Below are positions 45,194-54,411 of a DNA stretch of 64,000 nt, piece after piece (position 1 is the first letter of the stretch; the number at the start of each line of letters is the position of its first letter). A program made the translations under genes and the position numbers. The notes under the pieces are model-generated. The model did no database searches and was not told the origin of the DNA. It saw only the letters and a list, made by a program, of their open reading frames with translations. Source of the stretch: Lineus longissimus (lineage: Eukaryota > Nemertea > Pilidiophora > Heteronemertea > Lineidae); contig NC_088326.1 in NCBI RefSeq assembly GCF_910592395.1, positions 3,479,001 through 3,543,000 of the forward strand, written 5' to 3'.

Positions 45194-45329
45194 GTAAGAC
45201 AATTATTTTGATAACGTTTTTAGGCATACTGAGTGCCAAAGTAGGCCCTATACCGCAGCAGGCAAAATATGCTTCCAGCTTGGTGTTCTCAAGGTGAACC
45301 AAGGTCACAGAGGTGCCTGGTGTTTTTCA

Positions 45330-46228
45330 CTTAAAGGGACAACTTGAGCATGAGATATGTTGGTTTTTCATACAAAATGGCTTCCAGCAGGACCGTGATT
45401 TCCTCAAACAGGAGGTTTGAAGAATAAACAATGCACTAACAATATTCGTGTAACCATAGGCCAGCCTGAAATTCATGTCCAAAACTGCAGCGATGGCGAT
45501 TTAGCGGATCCTGCGGATTCTTCGGAATCTGGGCGAATCAGCATAAAAACAGCACGAGAATGTCGATATTATGATAAATTATCCTTATAATAAATACTTG
45601 TAATATTCCATAACTGTTAAATTGTCTAAACCGCTAAGATTATCAAGCATTTCGGAAAAACCCCAACATGCACGAAAAAAATGTCTGCATTCTATTATCG
45701 GACGATTTCCACATTGGCCGTGATCTATAACCCAGGCCGAGTTGGTAGGCCGAGTTGGTAATAGGCCGAGTTGGCCCGTAATCGTGTAAGTGGTTATGCA
45801 CCCGAAAAACACACGTCATTTTCGCTCATTCGTTATTTAAGATGTAAGGCCTTAGTAAGAAATTAATGTAGGCCTATGATCAGGTCTTGAGAGCTTATTA
45901 TGGGCGAAACGACTAATTTTTGGGTAGAGTGACTCTCAGACACTCTCTTGATTTAGCTTGATTACATTACATCACCGCAGCGGCCACCTTCAGCGCCACC
46001 ACGTGGGGCCTAATGGTATTAGGCTAAGTTTGGGGGCGAAAAGGCTGGGGGCGAAAACGTCAGGGAGCGAAACGACCGGATACCCATAACATAGAAAATA
46101 CGCTGCAGACCAGATTCCGCAGAATCCGCTAAAGCACCAGTGGGATACTTCAAGTGGCGTTGCATGATGGCAAGCAAAGGCATTATCCTCCTGGCCAGGT
46201 CTATCCCACGCCCAAGTTGTCCCTTTAA
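45330..46228 (+). mobile_element. TTAA family F element, full length (899 bp)
   Basis: TTAA at both ends; 27 bp inverted termini TTAAAGGGACAACTTGAGC... and TTAAAGGGACAACTTGGGC... differ at three positions. No transposase ORF is intact, so probably a non-autonomous piggyBac-type element. It lies inside the presumed first intron of UGT gene 1 and is absent from the equivalent place in gene 2, so it arrived after the duplication or was lost from gene 2. A related deleted copy is at 32794. Confidence 0.75.
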
Positions 46229-46369
46229 GCTCAATCATCTCTAGTCTGTAGCCAGGAGTTCTATTCTGCCGTGCTCCGCTACTCTGGAAGCAGGGTTGCT
46301 ATGGATCTTGGTCTGCAACCCATTTATCATATGTGATTAGGCTGAATGTGTGTGCCAAGATCAAATGTT

Positions 46370-46597
46370 TTACCCATAGATAGAATGTTGTTGCCAATTA
46401 GAGATCAAGTATGTTTTGCCCATTAGAGATCCAATGTGTTATCCAATAGAGATCCAATGTGTTACCCAATAGAGATGGAATGGTGTTGTCAAAAAGGTAT
46501 CTAGGGTGTTACCCAGAGGCCCAATGTGTTGATCAATACAGTCCTTGTGCATTGCCCAATTCAGATCTTGTGCATTGCTCAATGGAGATCCAGTGTG
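46370..46597 (+). repeat. Degenerate part of the UGT1-upstream minisatellite
   Basis: Diverged ~20-25 bp units such as ttgcccattagagatccaat and gtgttacccaatagagatgg. Related to the array at 49256-49412 before UGT gene 2, so the array predates the gene duplication. Confidence 0.75.
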
Positions 46598-46804
46598 TTG
46601 CCCAATAGAACTTCAGTGTGTTGCCCAATAGAACTTCAGTGTGTTGCCCAATAGAACTTCAGTGTGTTGCCCAATAGAACTTCAGTGTGTTGCCCAATAG
46701 AACTTCAGTGTGTTGCCCAATAGAACTTCAGTGTGTTGTCCAATAGAACTTCAGTGTGTTGTCCAATAGAACTTCAGTGTGTTGCCCAATAGAACTTCAG
46801 TGTG
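46598..46804 (+). repeat. Nine 23 bp units, nearly identical
   Basis: The unit ttgcccaatagaacttcagt followed by gtg occurs nine times in exactly 207 bp; the only variation I see is gcc/gtc at one position. Such uniformity indicates very recent expansion and likely length polymorphism. It lies in the presumed intron, 120-350 bp before the UGT1 acceptor. Confidence 0.95.
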
Positions 46805-46907
46805 TTGTCCAAAAGGTGTAAACCTTTAATAAAGTGACTATCATCATCGATAACACACTTGTCAATTCAGATCTTATGCCTTCTATTTCTTAGTCACTTT
46901 AGCCACT

Positions 46908-46922
46908 AAGTTTCATTTTCAG
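46908..46922 (+). other. 3' splice acceptor before UGT gene 1 ATG
   Basis: agtttcattttcag lies 26 bases before the ATG and is conserved word for word before genes 2 and 3. Confidence 0.55.
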
Positions 46923-46948
46923 GACTTGTCTAAGGTGAGGTATCAACA

Positions 46949-48514
46949 ATGAAGGTATTGCTGCTCTTTGTGGCCCTTACCGCTTCCATCGCTTTGAGAG
47001 CTGAGTCGTCTAAAATCTTGATGCTCCCATATGGCATGTATAGCCATATCAACCTCCACACCAAACTCGGGCAAGCACTCGTTAAGGATGGGCACGAGGT
47101 TTGGATGCTTGGGTTCGACATATATGAAGACGCAATGAAAAAGCGGGGATTAATTCCGTTGACGTTTCCCGTGAAGCCAGAAGACGATTTATGGACAAAA
47201 TTTGACGAATGGACCGAGGAAAGCCCAACCGGTGAAGGGGTGGTGGAAAAAATGTTCTCGGACAAGTGGTGGGTTATGTCACATTCACGCATCTGTGATC
47301 AAATCATGCAAAACGATACGATAACAGCAACAATATCTGAGCAGAAGTTTGACTTGGTTATACACGATGGTGTGGATGAGGTGTTATGTCATTTGATGAT
47401 CCCGTACAGGTTTGACATCCCATTTGTGACGGTGCACGGTTTTCAGGTGACATCGTGGGTTTCCGGCGTGACCGGAATGCCGTCGATTGAACCAGAGGTA
47501 GGCCTCGGATTTTCAAACCGCATGGACTTCTGGCAAAGATTAGAAAACTTGAAATCATGGCTGCAACACGTGGATAGTTTCTACTACGAATTGTATAATG
47601 ATCACCACATGAACAGTTACTGTCCAACAGACAAACCCAAAATCCCACTTAAAAAAGTTGCAGAGTCAGCAGAAATGTTTTTGATGAATTACGAGGTCAT
47701 GTGCATGGATTATCCACGCGTTTCAGCGCCGAATATGCAATATTTGGGCGCTAGTTCAGCTACATCTGCGAAACCTTTACCGACTGATTTGGAGGAATAT
47801 GTAGCAGGCGCAAAACATGGCGTGGTCCTGATGAGTTTAGGTTCGTTAAAAGGGTCGCAATTTGTCTGGAAAATAATCGGCGAGAAAATCTTTGAGGCGT
47901 TCGGACGTCTTAAGCAGCGCGTCATTGTCCAATACAGGCTAGATGAAGTCTACGGCAAAGTTCCCGGAAATGTCAAGCTAATGAAATGGCTACCACAAAA
48001 CGATATCCTCGGTCACAAAAACATGAAGTTATTTGTAATGCACGGTGGAAACAATGGACAGAATGAAGCCGTTTATCACGGCGTACCTATGTTGGTCATT
48101 CCGATTTTCTTCGACCAAATTTACAACGGAAAACGCGTAGAAGTACACAACTATGGTAAATTTGTGAAGGACAAAGAAGCAGTCAGTTCATCGGAACTTT
48201 ACGAAATTATGTCTGAAATCATCAACAATCAAACGTATTCTAAGAACATCAAAAAATGTTCCGCGATTATTAGAAGTTTGCCATCGGCTCAGGAGAAGTT
48301 TGTGTTTTGGGTGAATCATGTTTTGAAGTTTGGCGGTACCCATTTGCGCCCACCGAGTTTGGATATGCCGCTGTACGAGGTGTTGATGCTTGATATTGTG
48401 GCATATTATGTGATCTATTATCTGGTTATTGTTCATGTTGCTGTGTGGGTTTTGTATTTTGCTGTGAAGTATTTCCTGCGATATTTGAAAAACCTAAAAG
48501 CAAAGAAAGAGTGA
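46949..48514 (+). CDS. UDP-glycosyltransferase (UGT family 1-type), gene 1
   Basis: 521 residues, the usual UGT length, in one uninterrupted frame. UGTs transfer a sugar (glucuronic acid, glucose or other) from a UDP-sugar to small lipophilic acceptors, normally in the ER lumen. Visible features: signal peptide 1-20 (MKVLLLFVALTASIALRAES); catalytic-His position H33 in LPYGMYSH; candidate catalytic Asp D140 in LVIHDG; donor-binding signature around 345-393 with LPQNDILGHK, H365-G-G, E373, G378-V-P and D389-Q; a membrane span about 484-506; and a cytosolic tail ending KAKKE (KxKxx ER retrieval). The usual HGGWNS is HGGNNG here. The start is supported by the signal peptide and by the acceptor 26 bases upstream. 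First of three tandem copies; sugar and acceptor cannot be told from sequence. Confidence 0.93.
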   Translation: MKVLLLFVALTASIALRAESSKILMLPYGMYSHINLHTKLGQALVKDGHEVWMLGFDIYEDAMKKRGLIPLTFPVKPEDDLWTKFDEWTEESPTGEGVVEKMFSDKWWVMSHSRICDQIMQNDTITATISEQKFDLVIHDGVDEVLCHLMIPYRFDIPFVTVHGFQVTSWVSGVTGMPSIEPEVGLGFSNRMDFWQRLENLKSWLQHVDSFYYELYNDHHMNSYCPTDKPKIPLKKVAESAEMFLMNYEVMCMDYPRVSAPNMQYLGASSATSAKPLPTDLEEYVAGAKHGVVLMSLGSLKGSQFVWKIIGEKIFEAFGRLKQRVIVQYRLDEVYGKVPGNVKLMKWLPQNDILGHKNMKLFVMHGGNNGQNEAVYHGVPMLVIPIFFDQIYNGKRVEVHNYGKFVKDKEAVSSSELYEIMSEIINNQTYSKNIKKCSAIIRSLPSAQEKFVFWVNHVLKFGGTHLRPPSLDMPLYEVLMLDIVAYYVIYYLVIVHVAVWVLYFAVKYFLRYLKNLKAKKE

Positions 48515-48631
48515 GGACAAGTTGAATACTTCTTCCTTTAAGAAGCTGTCCTGTTGTTTTTATACGCACAACTTTAAACAACAAAATTTTCTAGCCTCTC
48601 AATTATTGTGATTCGCAAACATTTCTGAAAA

Positions 48632-48637
48632 AATAAA
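48632..48637 (+). terminator. Poly(A) signal of UGT gene 1
   Basis: AATAAA about 120 bases after the stop, within a 3'UTR very similar to that of gene 2. Confidence 0.7.
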
Positions 48638-48639
48638 AT

Positions 48640-49084
48640 AAAAAATGGTGTTTTCAATCAAGAAATTATGCAAATCTATGGGTTGATCCCTTGGGGGGGG
48701 GCACACAGCTGATCGGTGTCCGGCTTATATCCGTGAAGGGGTCAAATTTTGCAACGCATTAAGTAACTTGTCAAAGCTCGCTAGCAAACACATTTCAGCC
48801 TACTTATTACATTTTCTCGAGCGGGGAATATGAACCGTCTCATTACCTATTCATAAGTCTGTCACAGATCAGTTAGCTAGATTTGGCCTCCTGTTCATGC
48901 GGACAATAGGGTTTCATTCTGTAATTTGCATATGACTTGATGATGCTTTCATACCTACTGAGGTAAAAAGAGGGCATTGTATTTGACATTGGAAATACTT
49001 TTCAATGTCAGTGTCAAACTAGATAGAGCATGGAGACTTTACATAAAATAGTGTAGTTGACCTATTTGAATATCTTTGAAGAAT
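48640..49084. other. UGT1-UGT2 intergenic sequence
   Basis: No gene seen. Presumed promoter of gene 2 lies here, but I find no clear TATA box. A G-run is at 48692-48700. Confidence 0.5.
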
Positions 49085-49141
49085 AGATAATGCTGTTGGA
49101 TTCCACAAGCTGCCACAGAAATCTCCCCAATTCTTCCAAAG
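49085..49141 (+). other. Candidate 5' noncoding exon of UGT gene 2
   Basis: Homologous to the block at 45120-45193; ends ...ttcttccaaag followed by GTACGAG (donor, weaker than in gene 1). Splicing to the acceptor ending at 49513 would remove a 372-base intron that holds the minisatellite. Confidence 0.4.
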
Positions 49142-49255
49142 GTACGAGAAATTTTAGGTATTTTGATAAGTTTTTGTGGCAGACTGGTGGCCAGGGTTGG
49201 CCCTATCTGGCAGCAGGCATAGGAATGCTCCGATCTTGGTGCTCTTTTAGGTGGA

Positions 49256-49412
49256 TCCAGTGTGTAGCACAACAGCAACAGAGATCCAGTGTGTTACACA
49301 ACAGAGATCCAGTGTGTTGCCCTATAGATATCCGATGTGTTGTCAAATAGATATCCAGTGATGCAGAACATAACAGAGATCCGGTGAGCTGCATAATAAA
49401 GATCCAATGAGT
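49256..49412 (+). repeat. Minisatellite upstream of UGT gene 2
   Basis: About seven diverged 21-25 bp units (cagagatccagtgtgttaca, gatatccgatgtgttgtc). Equivalent in position and sequence to the array before gene 1, but without the recent expansion. Confidence 0.8.
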
Positions 49413-49499
49413 TGCAAGCAAACCGTGTACATGTAGGTCTTCAATAAAGTGACTACTGTCAAATTTCACCCTGTATTTCTTGGCGACTATAAGCCATTA

Positions 49500-49513
49500 A
49501 GTTTCATTTTCAG
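49500..49513 (+). other. 3' splice acceptor before UGT gene 2 ATG
   Basis: agtttcattttcag, then aacccgaggtacaaca and the ATG at 49530. The frame is open through this point back to an ATG at 49449, but that start would include the acceptor and lose the N-terminal signal peptide. Confidence 0.55.
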
Positions 49514-49529
49514 AACCCGAGGTACAACA

Positions 49530-51092
49530 ATGGCCGGATTACTACTTGTGGTCCTTTTTGCTATCGTCGATTTGGGAGTCAAATCATCTAAAATCCTGAT
49601 GCTCCCGTATGGTACCTACAGTCATACCAACCTCAACGCCAAACTCGGGCAAGCACTCGTTAAGGATGGGCACGAGGTTTGGATGCTTGGGTTCGACATG
49701 CATGAAGACGAAATGAAAAAGCGGGGATTAATTCCGTTGACGTTTCCGCTGAAACCAGAAGACGATTTATGGACAAAATTTGACAAATGGACTGAGGAAA
49801 GCCCAACCGGTGAAGGAGTGATGGAAACATGGTTATCGGACAAGTGGTGGCTTATGTCACATTCACGCATCTGTGATCAAATCATGCAAAACGATACGAT
49901 AACAGCCACAATATCTGAGCAGAAGTTCGACTTGGTTATACATGATGGTATTGATGAGGTGTTATGTCTTTTGATGATCCCGTACAGGTTTGACATCCCG
50001 TTTGTGACGATGCACGGTTTTCAGGTGGCGTCGTGGAGTTTCGGTGTAACCGGAATGCCGTCGATTGAACCAGAGGTAGGCCTCGGATTTTCAAACCGCA
50101 TGGACTTCTGGCAAAGATTAGAAAACTTGAAATTATGGCTGAAATACGTGGATAATTTCTATTATGACTTGTACAGTGACCACCACATGAACAGTTACTG
50201 TCCAACAAACAAACCGAAAATCCCACTTAAAAAAGTCGCCGAGTCAGCAGAAATGTTTTTGATGAATTTTGAGGTGATGTGCATGGATTATCCACGCGTT
50301 TCGGCACCAAATATGCAATATTTGGGCACTGGTTCCGCAACGCCAGTAAAACCTTTACCGACTGATTTGGAGGAATATCTCGCAGGCGCAGAACATGGCG
50401 TGGTCCTGATGAGCTTAGGTTCGATAAAATGCTCGCACAATGTCTGGAGGATTATCGGCGAGAAAATCTTTGAGGCGTTCGGACGTCTTAAGCAGCGCGT
50501 CATTGTCCAATACAGGCTAGATGAAGTCTACGGCAAGGTTCCTGGAAATGTCAAGCTAATGAAATGGCTACCACAAAACGATATCCTCGGTCACAAAAAC
50601 ATGAAGTTATTTGTAATGCACGGTGGTAACAATGGACAGAATGAAGCCGTTTATCACGGCGTACCTATGTTGGTCATTCCGACTTTCTTCGACCAAATTT
50701 ACAACGGAAAACGCGTAGAAGTGCACAACTATGGTAAATTTGTGAAGGACAAAGAAGCAGTCAGTTCATCTGAACTTTACGAAATTATGTCTGAAATCAT
50801 CAACAATGAAACGTATTCTAAGAACATCAAGAAATGTTCCGCGATTATTAGAAGTTTGCCATCGGCTCAGGAGAAGTTTGTGTTTTGGGTGAATCATGTT
50901 TTGAAGTTTGGCGGTGCCCATTTGCGCCCACCGAGTTTGGATATGCCGCTGTACGAGGTTTTGATGCTTGATATTGTGGCATATTATGTAATCTATTACC
51001 TGGTTATCGTTCATGTTGCAGTTTTTGTTTTGTATTTTGCTGTGAAGCATTTCCTGCAATATTTGAAAAACTTGAAAACAAAGAAAGAGTGA
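49530..51092 (+). CDS. UDP-glycosyltransferase (UGT family 1-type), gene 2
   Basis: 520 residues, one frame. The start is taken at 49530 (acaaATGG context) because it places a clean signal peptide (MAGLLLVVLFAIVDLGVKSS) at the N-terminus; the in-frame ATG at 49449 lies across the conserved splice acceptor. H32 and D139 are the presumed catalytic pair; the signature is H364-GGNNGQNE with D388-Q. Membrane span about 483-505, tail KTKKE (KxKxx). By eye it differs from gene 3 at about 27 of 520 residues. Differences cluster at 86-100 (GVMETW), 140-157 and the C-terminus (FVLYFAVKHFLQ), plus CSHNV with a Cys absent from the other two. The N-terminal half, where the differences cluster, is where UGTs bind acceptors, so copies may differ in substrate. 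Confidence 0.93.
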   Translation: MAGLLLVVLFAIVDLGVKSSKILMLPYGTYSHTNLNAKLGQALVKDGHEVWMLGFDMHEDEMKKRGLIPLTFPLKPEDDLWTKFDKWTEESPTGEGVMETWLSDKWWLMSHSRICDQIMQNDTITATISEQKFDLVIHDGIDEVLCLLMIPYRFDIPFVTMHGFQVASWSFGVTGMPSIEPEVGLGFSNRMDFWQRLENLKLWLKYVDNFYYDLYSDHHMNSYCPTNKPKIPLKKVAESAEMFLMNFEVMCMDYPRVSAPNMQYLGTGSATPVKPLPTDLEEYLAGAEHGVVLMSLGSIKCSHNVWRIIGEKIFEAFGRLKQRVIVQYRLDEVYGKVPGNVKLMKWLPQNDILGHKNMKLFVMHGGNNGQNEAVYHGVPMLVIPTFFDQIYNGKRVEVHNYGKFVKDKEAVSSSELYEIMSEIINNETYSKNIKKCSAIIRSLPSAQEKFVFWVNHVLKFGGAHLRPPSLDMPLYEVLMLDIVAYYVIYYLVIVHVAVFVLYFAVKHFLQYLKNLKTKKE

Positions 51093-51209
51093 GGACATGT
51101 TGAATACTTCTTCCATTATGAAGCTGTCCTATTGTTTTTATACGCACAACTTTAAACCACAAAATTTTCGTGTCTCTCAATTATTGTGATTTGCAAACAT
51201 TTCTGAAAA

Positions 51210-51215
51210 AATAAA
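51210..51215 (+). terminator. Poly(A) signal of UGT gene 2
   Basis: AATAAA about 118 bases after the stop, only 49 nt before the end of the gene 3 splice acceptor. Confidence 0.7.
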
Positions 51216-51250
51216 ATGAAAAATGGTGTTTTGGCAACTATAAGTCATTT

Positions 51251-51264
51251 AGTTTCATTTTCAG
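51251..51264 (+). other. 3' splice acceptor before UGT gene 3 ATG
   Basis: agtttcattttcag is identical to those of genes 1 and 2, then gacctgaggtacaaca and the ATG. There is no room for a promoter or first exon between gene 2's poly(A) signal and this acceptor. Confidence 0.6.
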
Positions 51265-51280
51265 GACCTGAGGTACAACA

Positions 51281-52843
51281 ATGGCCGGAATACTACTTGT
51301 GGTCCTTTTTGCTATCGTCGATTTTGGAGTCGAATCATCTAAAATCCTGATGCTCCCGTATGGTACCTACAGTCATACCAACCTCAACGCCAAACTCGGG
51401 CAAGCACTCGTTAAGGATGGGCATGAGGTTTGGATGCTTGGGTTCGACATGCATGAAGACGAAATGAAAAAGCGGGGATTAATTCCGTTAACGTTTCCGC
51501 TGAAACCAGAAGACGATTTATGGACAAAATTTGACAAATGGACCGAGGAGAATCCGACCGGTGAAGAGTTGACAAAAACATGGTTATCGGACAAGTGGTG
51601 GGTTATGTCACATTCACGCATCTGTGATCAAATCATGCAAAACGATACGATAACAGCCACAATATCTGAGCAGAAGTTTGACCTGGTTATACACGATGGT
51701 TCTCGCGAGGTGTTATGTCATTTGATGATCCCGTACAGGTTTGACATCCCGTTTGTGACAATGCACGGTTTACAGAAGGCTTCGTGGGTTTCAGGCGTAA
51801 CCGGAATGCCGTCGATTGAACCAGAGGCAGGCCTCGGATTTTCAAACCGCATGGACTTCTGGCAAAGATTAGAAAACTTGAAATTATGGCTGAAACGCGT
51901 GGATAATTTCTATTATGACTTGTACAGTGACCACCACATGAACAGTTACTGTCCAGCAAACAAACCGAAAATCCCACTTAAAAAAGTCGCAGAGTCAGCA
52001 GAAATGTTTTTGATGAATTTTGAGGTGATGTGCATGGATTATCCACGCGTTTCGGCACCAAATATGCAATATTTGGGCACTGGTTCCGCAACGCCAGCAA
52101 AACCTTTACCGACTGATTTGGAGGAATATCTCGCAGGCGCAGAACATGGCGTGGTCCTGATGAGCTTAGGTTCGTTAAAAGGGTCGCACAATGTCTGGAG
52201 GATTATCGGCGAGAAAATCTTTGAGGCATTCGGACGTCTTAAGCAGCGTGTCATTGTCCAATACAGGCTAGATGAGGTCTACGGCAAAGTTCCCGGAAAT
52301 GTCAAGCTAATGAAATGGCTACCACAAAACGATATCCTCGGTCACAAAAACATGAAGTTATTTGTAATGCACGGTGGAAACAATGGACAGAATGAAGCCG
52401 TTTATCACGGCGTACCTATGTTGGTCATTCCGACTTTCTTCGACCAAATTTACAACGGAAAACGCGTAGAAGTGCACAACTATGGTAAATTTGTGAAGGA
52501 CAAAGAAGCAGTCAGTTCATCTGAACTTTACGAAATTATGTCTGAAATCATTAACAATCAAACGTATTCTAAGAACATCAAAAAATGTTCTGCAATTATT
52601 AGAAGTTTGCCATCGGCTCAGGAGAAGTTTGTGTTTTGGGTGAATCATGTTTTGAAGTTTGGCGGTGCCCATTTGCGCCCACCGAGTTTGGATATGCCGC
52701 TGTACGAGGTGTTGATGCTTGATATTGTGGCATATTATGTAATCTATTATCTGGTAATTGTTCATGTTGCTGTGTGGGTTTTGTATTTTGCTGTGAAGTA
52801 TTTCCTGCGATATTTGAAAAACCTAAAAGCAAAGAAAGAGTGA
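51281..52843 (+). CDS. UDP-glycosyltransferase (UGT family 1-type), gene 3
   Basis: 520 residues in one frame, begun at the ATG 17 bases after the acceptor. The layout is as in gene 2: signal peptide (MAGILLVVLFAIVDFGVESS), H32, presumed D139, HGGNNGQNE signature from 364, D388-Q, membrane span about 483-505 and tail KAKKE. Distinct residues are ENPTGEELTKT, DGSREVLCH and HGLQKASW in the acceptor-binding half. It is a mosaic: the first ~45 codons follow gene 2, while the last ~40 codons are almost base-for-base gene 1 (AVWVLYFAVKYFLRYL). The 3'UTR is unlike either. It starts 188 bp after gene 2's stop, against about 1 kb between genes 1 and 2, so it may depend on gene 2's promoter. Confidence 0.93.
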   Translation: MAGILLVVLFAIVDFGVESSKILMLPYGTYSHTNLNAKLGQALVKDGHEVWMLGFDMHEDEMKKRGLIPLTFPLKPEDDLWTKFDKWTEENPTGEELTKTWLSDKWWVMSHSRICDQIMQNDTITATISEQKFDLVIHDGSREVLCHLMIPYRFDIPFVTMHGLQKASWVSGVTGMPSIEPEAGLGFSNRMDFWQRLENLKLWLKRVDNFYYDLYSDHHMNSYCPANKPKIPLKKVAESAEMFLMNFEVMCMDYPRVSAPNMQYLGTGSATPAKPLPTDLEEYLAGAEHGVVLMSLGSLKGSHNVWRIIGEKIFEAFGRLKQRVIVQYRLDEVYGKVPGNVKLMKWLPQNDILGHKNMKLFVMHGGNNGQNEAVYHGVPMLVIPTFFDQIYNGKRVEVHNYGKFVKDKEAVSSSELYEIMSEIINNQTYSKNIKKCSAIIRSLPSAQEKFVFWVNHVLKFGGAHLRPPSLDMPLYEVLMLDIVAYYVIYYLVIVHVAVWVLYFAVKYFLRYLKNLKAKKE

Positions 52844-52968
52844 AGACCTTTGTAAATTGAGGTCACGTTGAATGCTTTTAGAAACCTTGTAAAACTGTCC
52901 TGTTTTTTTAACCACATTATTTCAGTGTAAACAGATTTTTGTGGCTTTTAATCTTTGTAATTCGCAAA

Positions 52969-52974
52969 AATAAA
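52969..52974 (+). terminator. Poly(A) signal of UGT gene 3
   Basis: AATAAA about 126 bases after the stop; the surrounding 3'UTR is diverged from those of genes 1 and 2. Confidence 0.65.
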
Positions 52975-53419
52975 TTTTAAAAAATAAGGTTTTTCACGAC
53001 TTATGAAGTTTCTTTCCATTTCTACCAAATAGACCCCACTAGGCTAATGGATGTGACGATTTGAGGTGTGTTCAACTCTTTGTAGGCCGATAACTGTTAA
53101 AATTAAACTAGTTTTAATTCCACAAGAATTATCTTGACCTTTACCTACTTTTTAAAATCCCAAATTGCCCTGTTCTTATTTTTTTAGGTGCACAAGACAG
53201 AGAAAGGAGAGCACATGGCCATTTCATTGACTTATGTATTTCAGCTGAGTGCCAGGCCATTGGGCATCTAGTTGACTAGTCACTGTTATCATGGATAGTT
53301 TGCTATCATCGATAGTTTGCAGGACTTTTGATAGACCAAGTGAGGGACTAAACGAGCTATGTTTTTACAGAAACTGACCTTCACATAATTTATAATCATG
53401 GGGGTCATTTAAAGGTGGT
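52975..53419. other. No gene recognised
   Basis: Nothing supported downstream of the UGT cluster until the repeat at 53420. Confidence 0.5.
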
Positions 53420-53812
53420 GGAGTTGGACCCTAGAGTTTGACCTCTGTGACCTTAAAAAGTAGGTCAAATCAAAAACCCGGGTATTATGTCATGTAGTCT
53501 CATAAGAAGTACTGACAGTAAAAATGACATGGTTCTAGCTTTTAACGTTCATGAGATACTGACAAAATAAAGTTTTCAAAGATGGCCGCCCGGAGCCCAG
53601 AAAGTAGGTCAAATGGCAATGATTTTTGTGTGTCAAGGCATGTTGTCATAAGACATCCACACACCAAGTCTCAACTTTTGAGACTCTGAGTCTCACTCAA
53701 CAGTGAGCAAAAGTGCAACCTCTGTTGACGACGATGGATGACGGATGGCAAGACAGACGACGGAAGACGGACGGCAAGACAGACGACGGAAGACGGACAA
53801 GACGTTACGACC
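53420..53812 (+). repeat. Diverged unit of the 1.17 kb repeat family
   Basis: Contains ttgacctctgtgaccttaaa then aagtaggtcaaatcaaaaac and ccggg, and later a caacctctgttgacgacgat tract degraded to gacggatggcaagacagacg. Same order as one unit plus tail of the repeats at 4378 and 19634. Confidence 0.55.
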
Positions 53813-54411
53813 AGAGACTAGAGCAGGCCAGAGATTCTTTTACTGCTGTTCAAAGTCTTGGGCTAAAAGATTATACATCATATATAACAGGTAAAACTTG
53901 GATTTACTTATTTTTATTTTTTATTTACTTATTTATGACTCCATTCAAAAATGAAGCTCTGCGTCGACCTGACATGTTACTGATGACCAGAACTGTAGTG
54001 AGCAGCATCACTTAATGACATCTCAAGACAGATTACCTTAATCAAGCGTTAATCACGAGCACTAAATACCCATCTGTAACTTTTTGCCTCTGACATCCTT
54101 GGTTACCATGGAAACCTCTGTTGCACAGATTTCTCGGATTAGCAGGCTCCGGATCTGGTTCGAATCTGTCAAAGAAAAAATTAATATTCGACGGTAATGT
54201 GGCCATTTATAATTCCAAGATGGTGGCAGCGATTGCAAGGAAGCCATGAAGTGGTGGATGGTTGACTGAAAAATATAACAACTGGTGAACTTCCCATCTC
54301 TTAATCCTGGAGTAAAGAAGACCATTGAGGTACTATGGTAGCTCACAGATAAGCCGACTTGATTGTTATTGCTTCATATTAAATGGAAACTGTATGTAGG
54401 GGTAGGGGGTT
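53813..54411. other. No gene recognised
   Basis: A minus-strand ORF (54062-54346) contains ttgttatatttttcag at 54278-54293 (inverted), the same acceptor-like word as before the signal-peptide exon at 677. No domain is recognised after it, so I do not call an exon. Confidence 0.4.

Noticed and set aside
49449-49529. N-terminal extension of UGT gene 2 from the ATG at 49449
   Set aside because: It reads through the conserved splice acceptor and would bury the signal peptide; the equivalent region is not coding in genes 1 and 3.
46930-52765. Minus-strand ORFs of 71-120 codons within the UGT genes
   Set aside because: They recur at the same positions in all three copies because they are antisense shadows of the conserved coding sequence.
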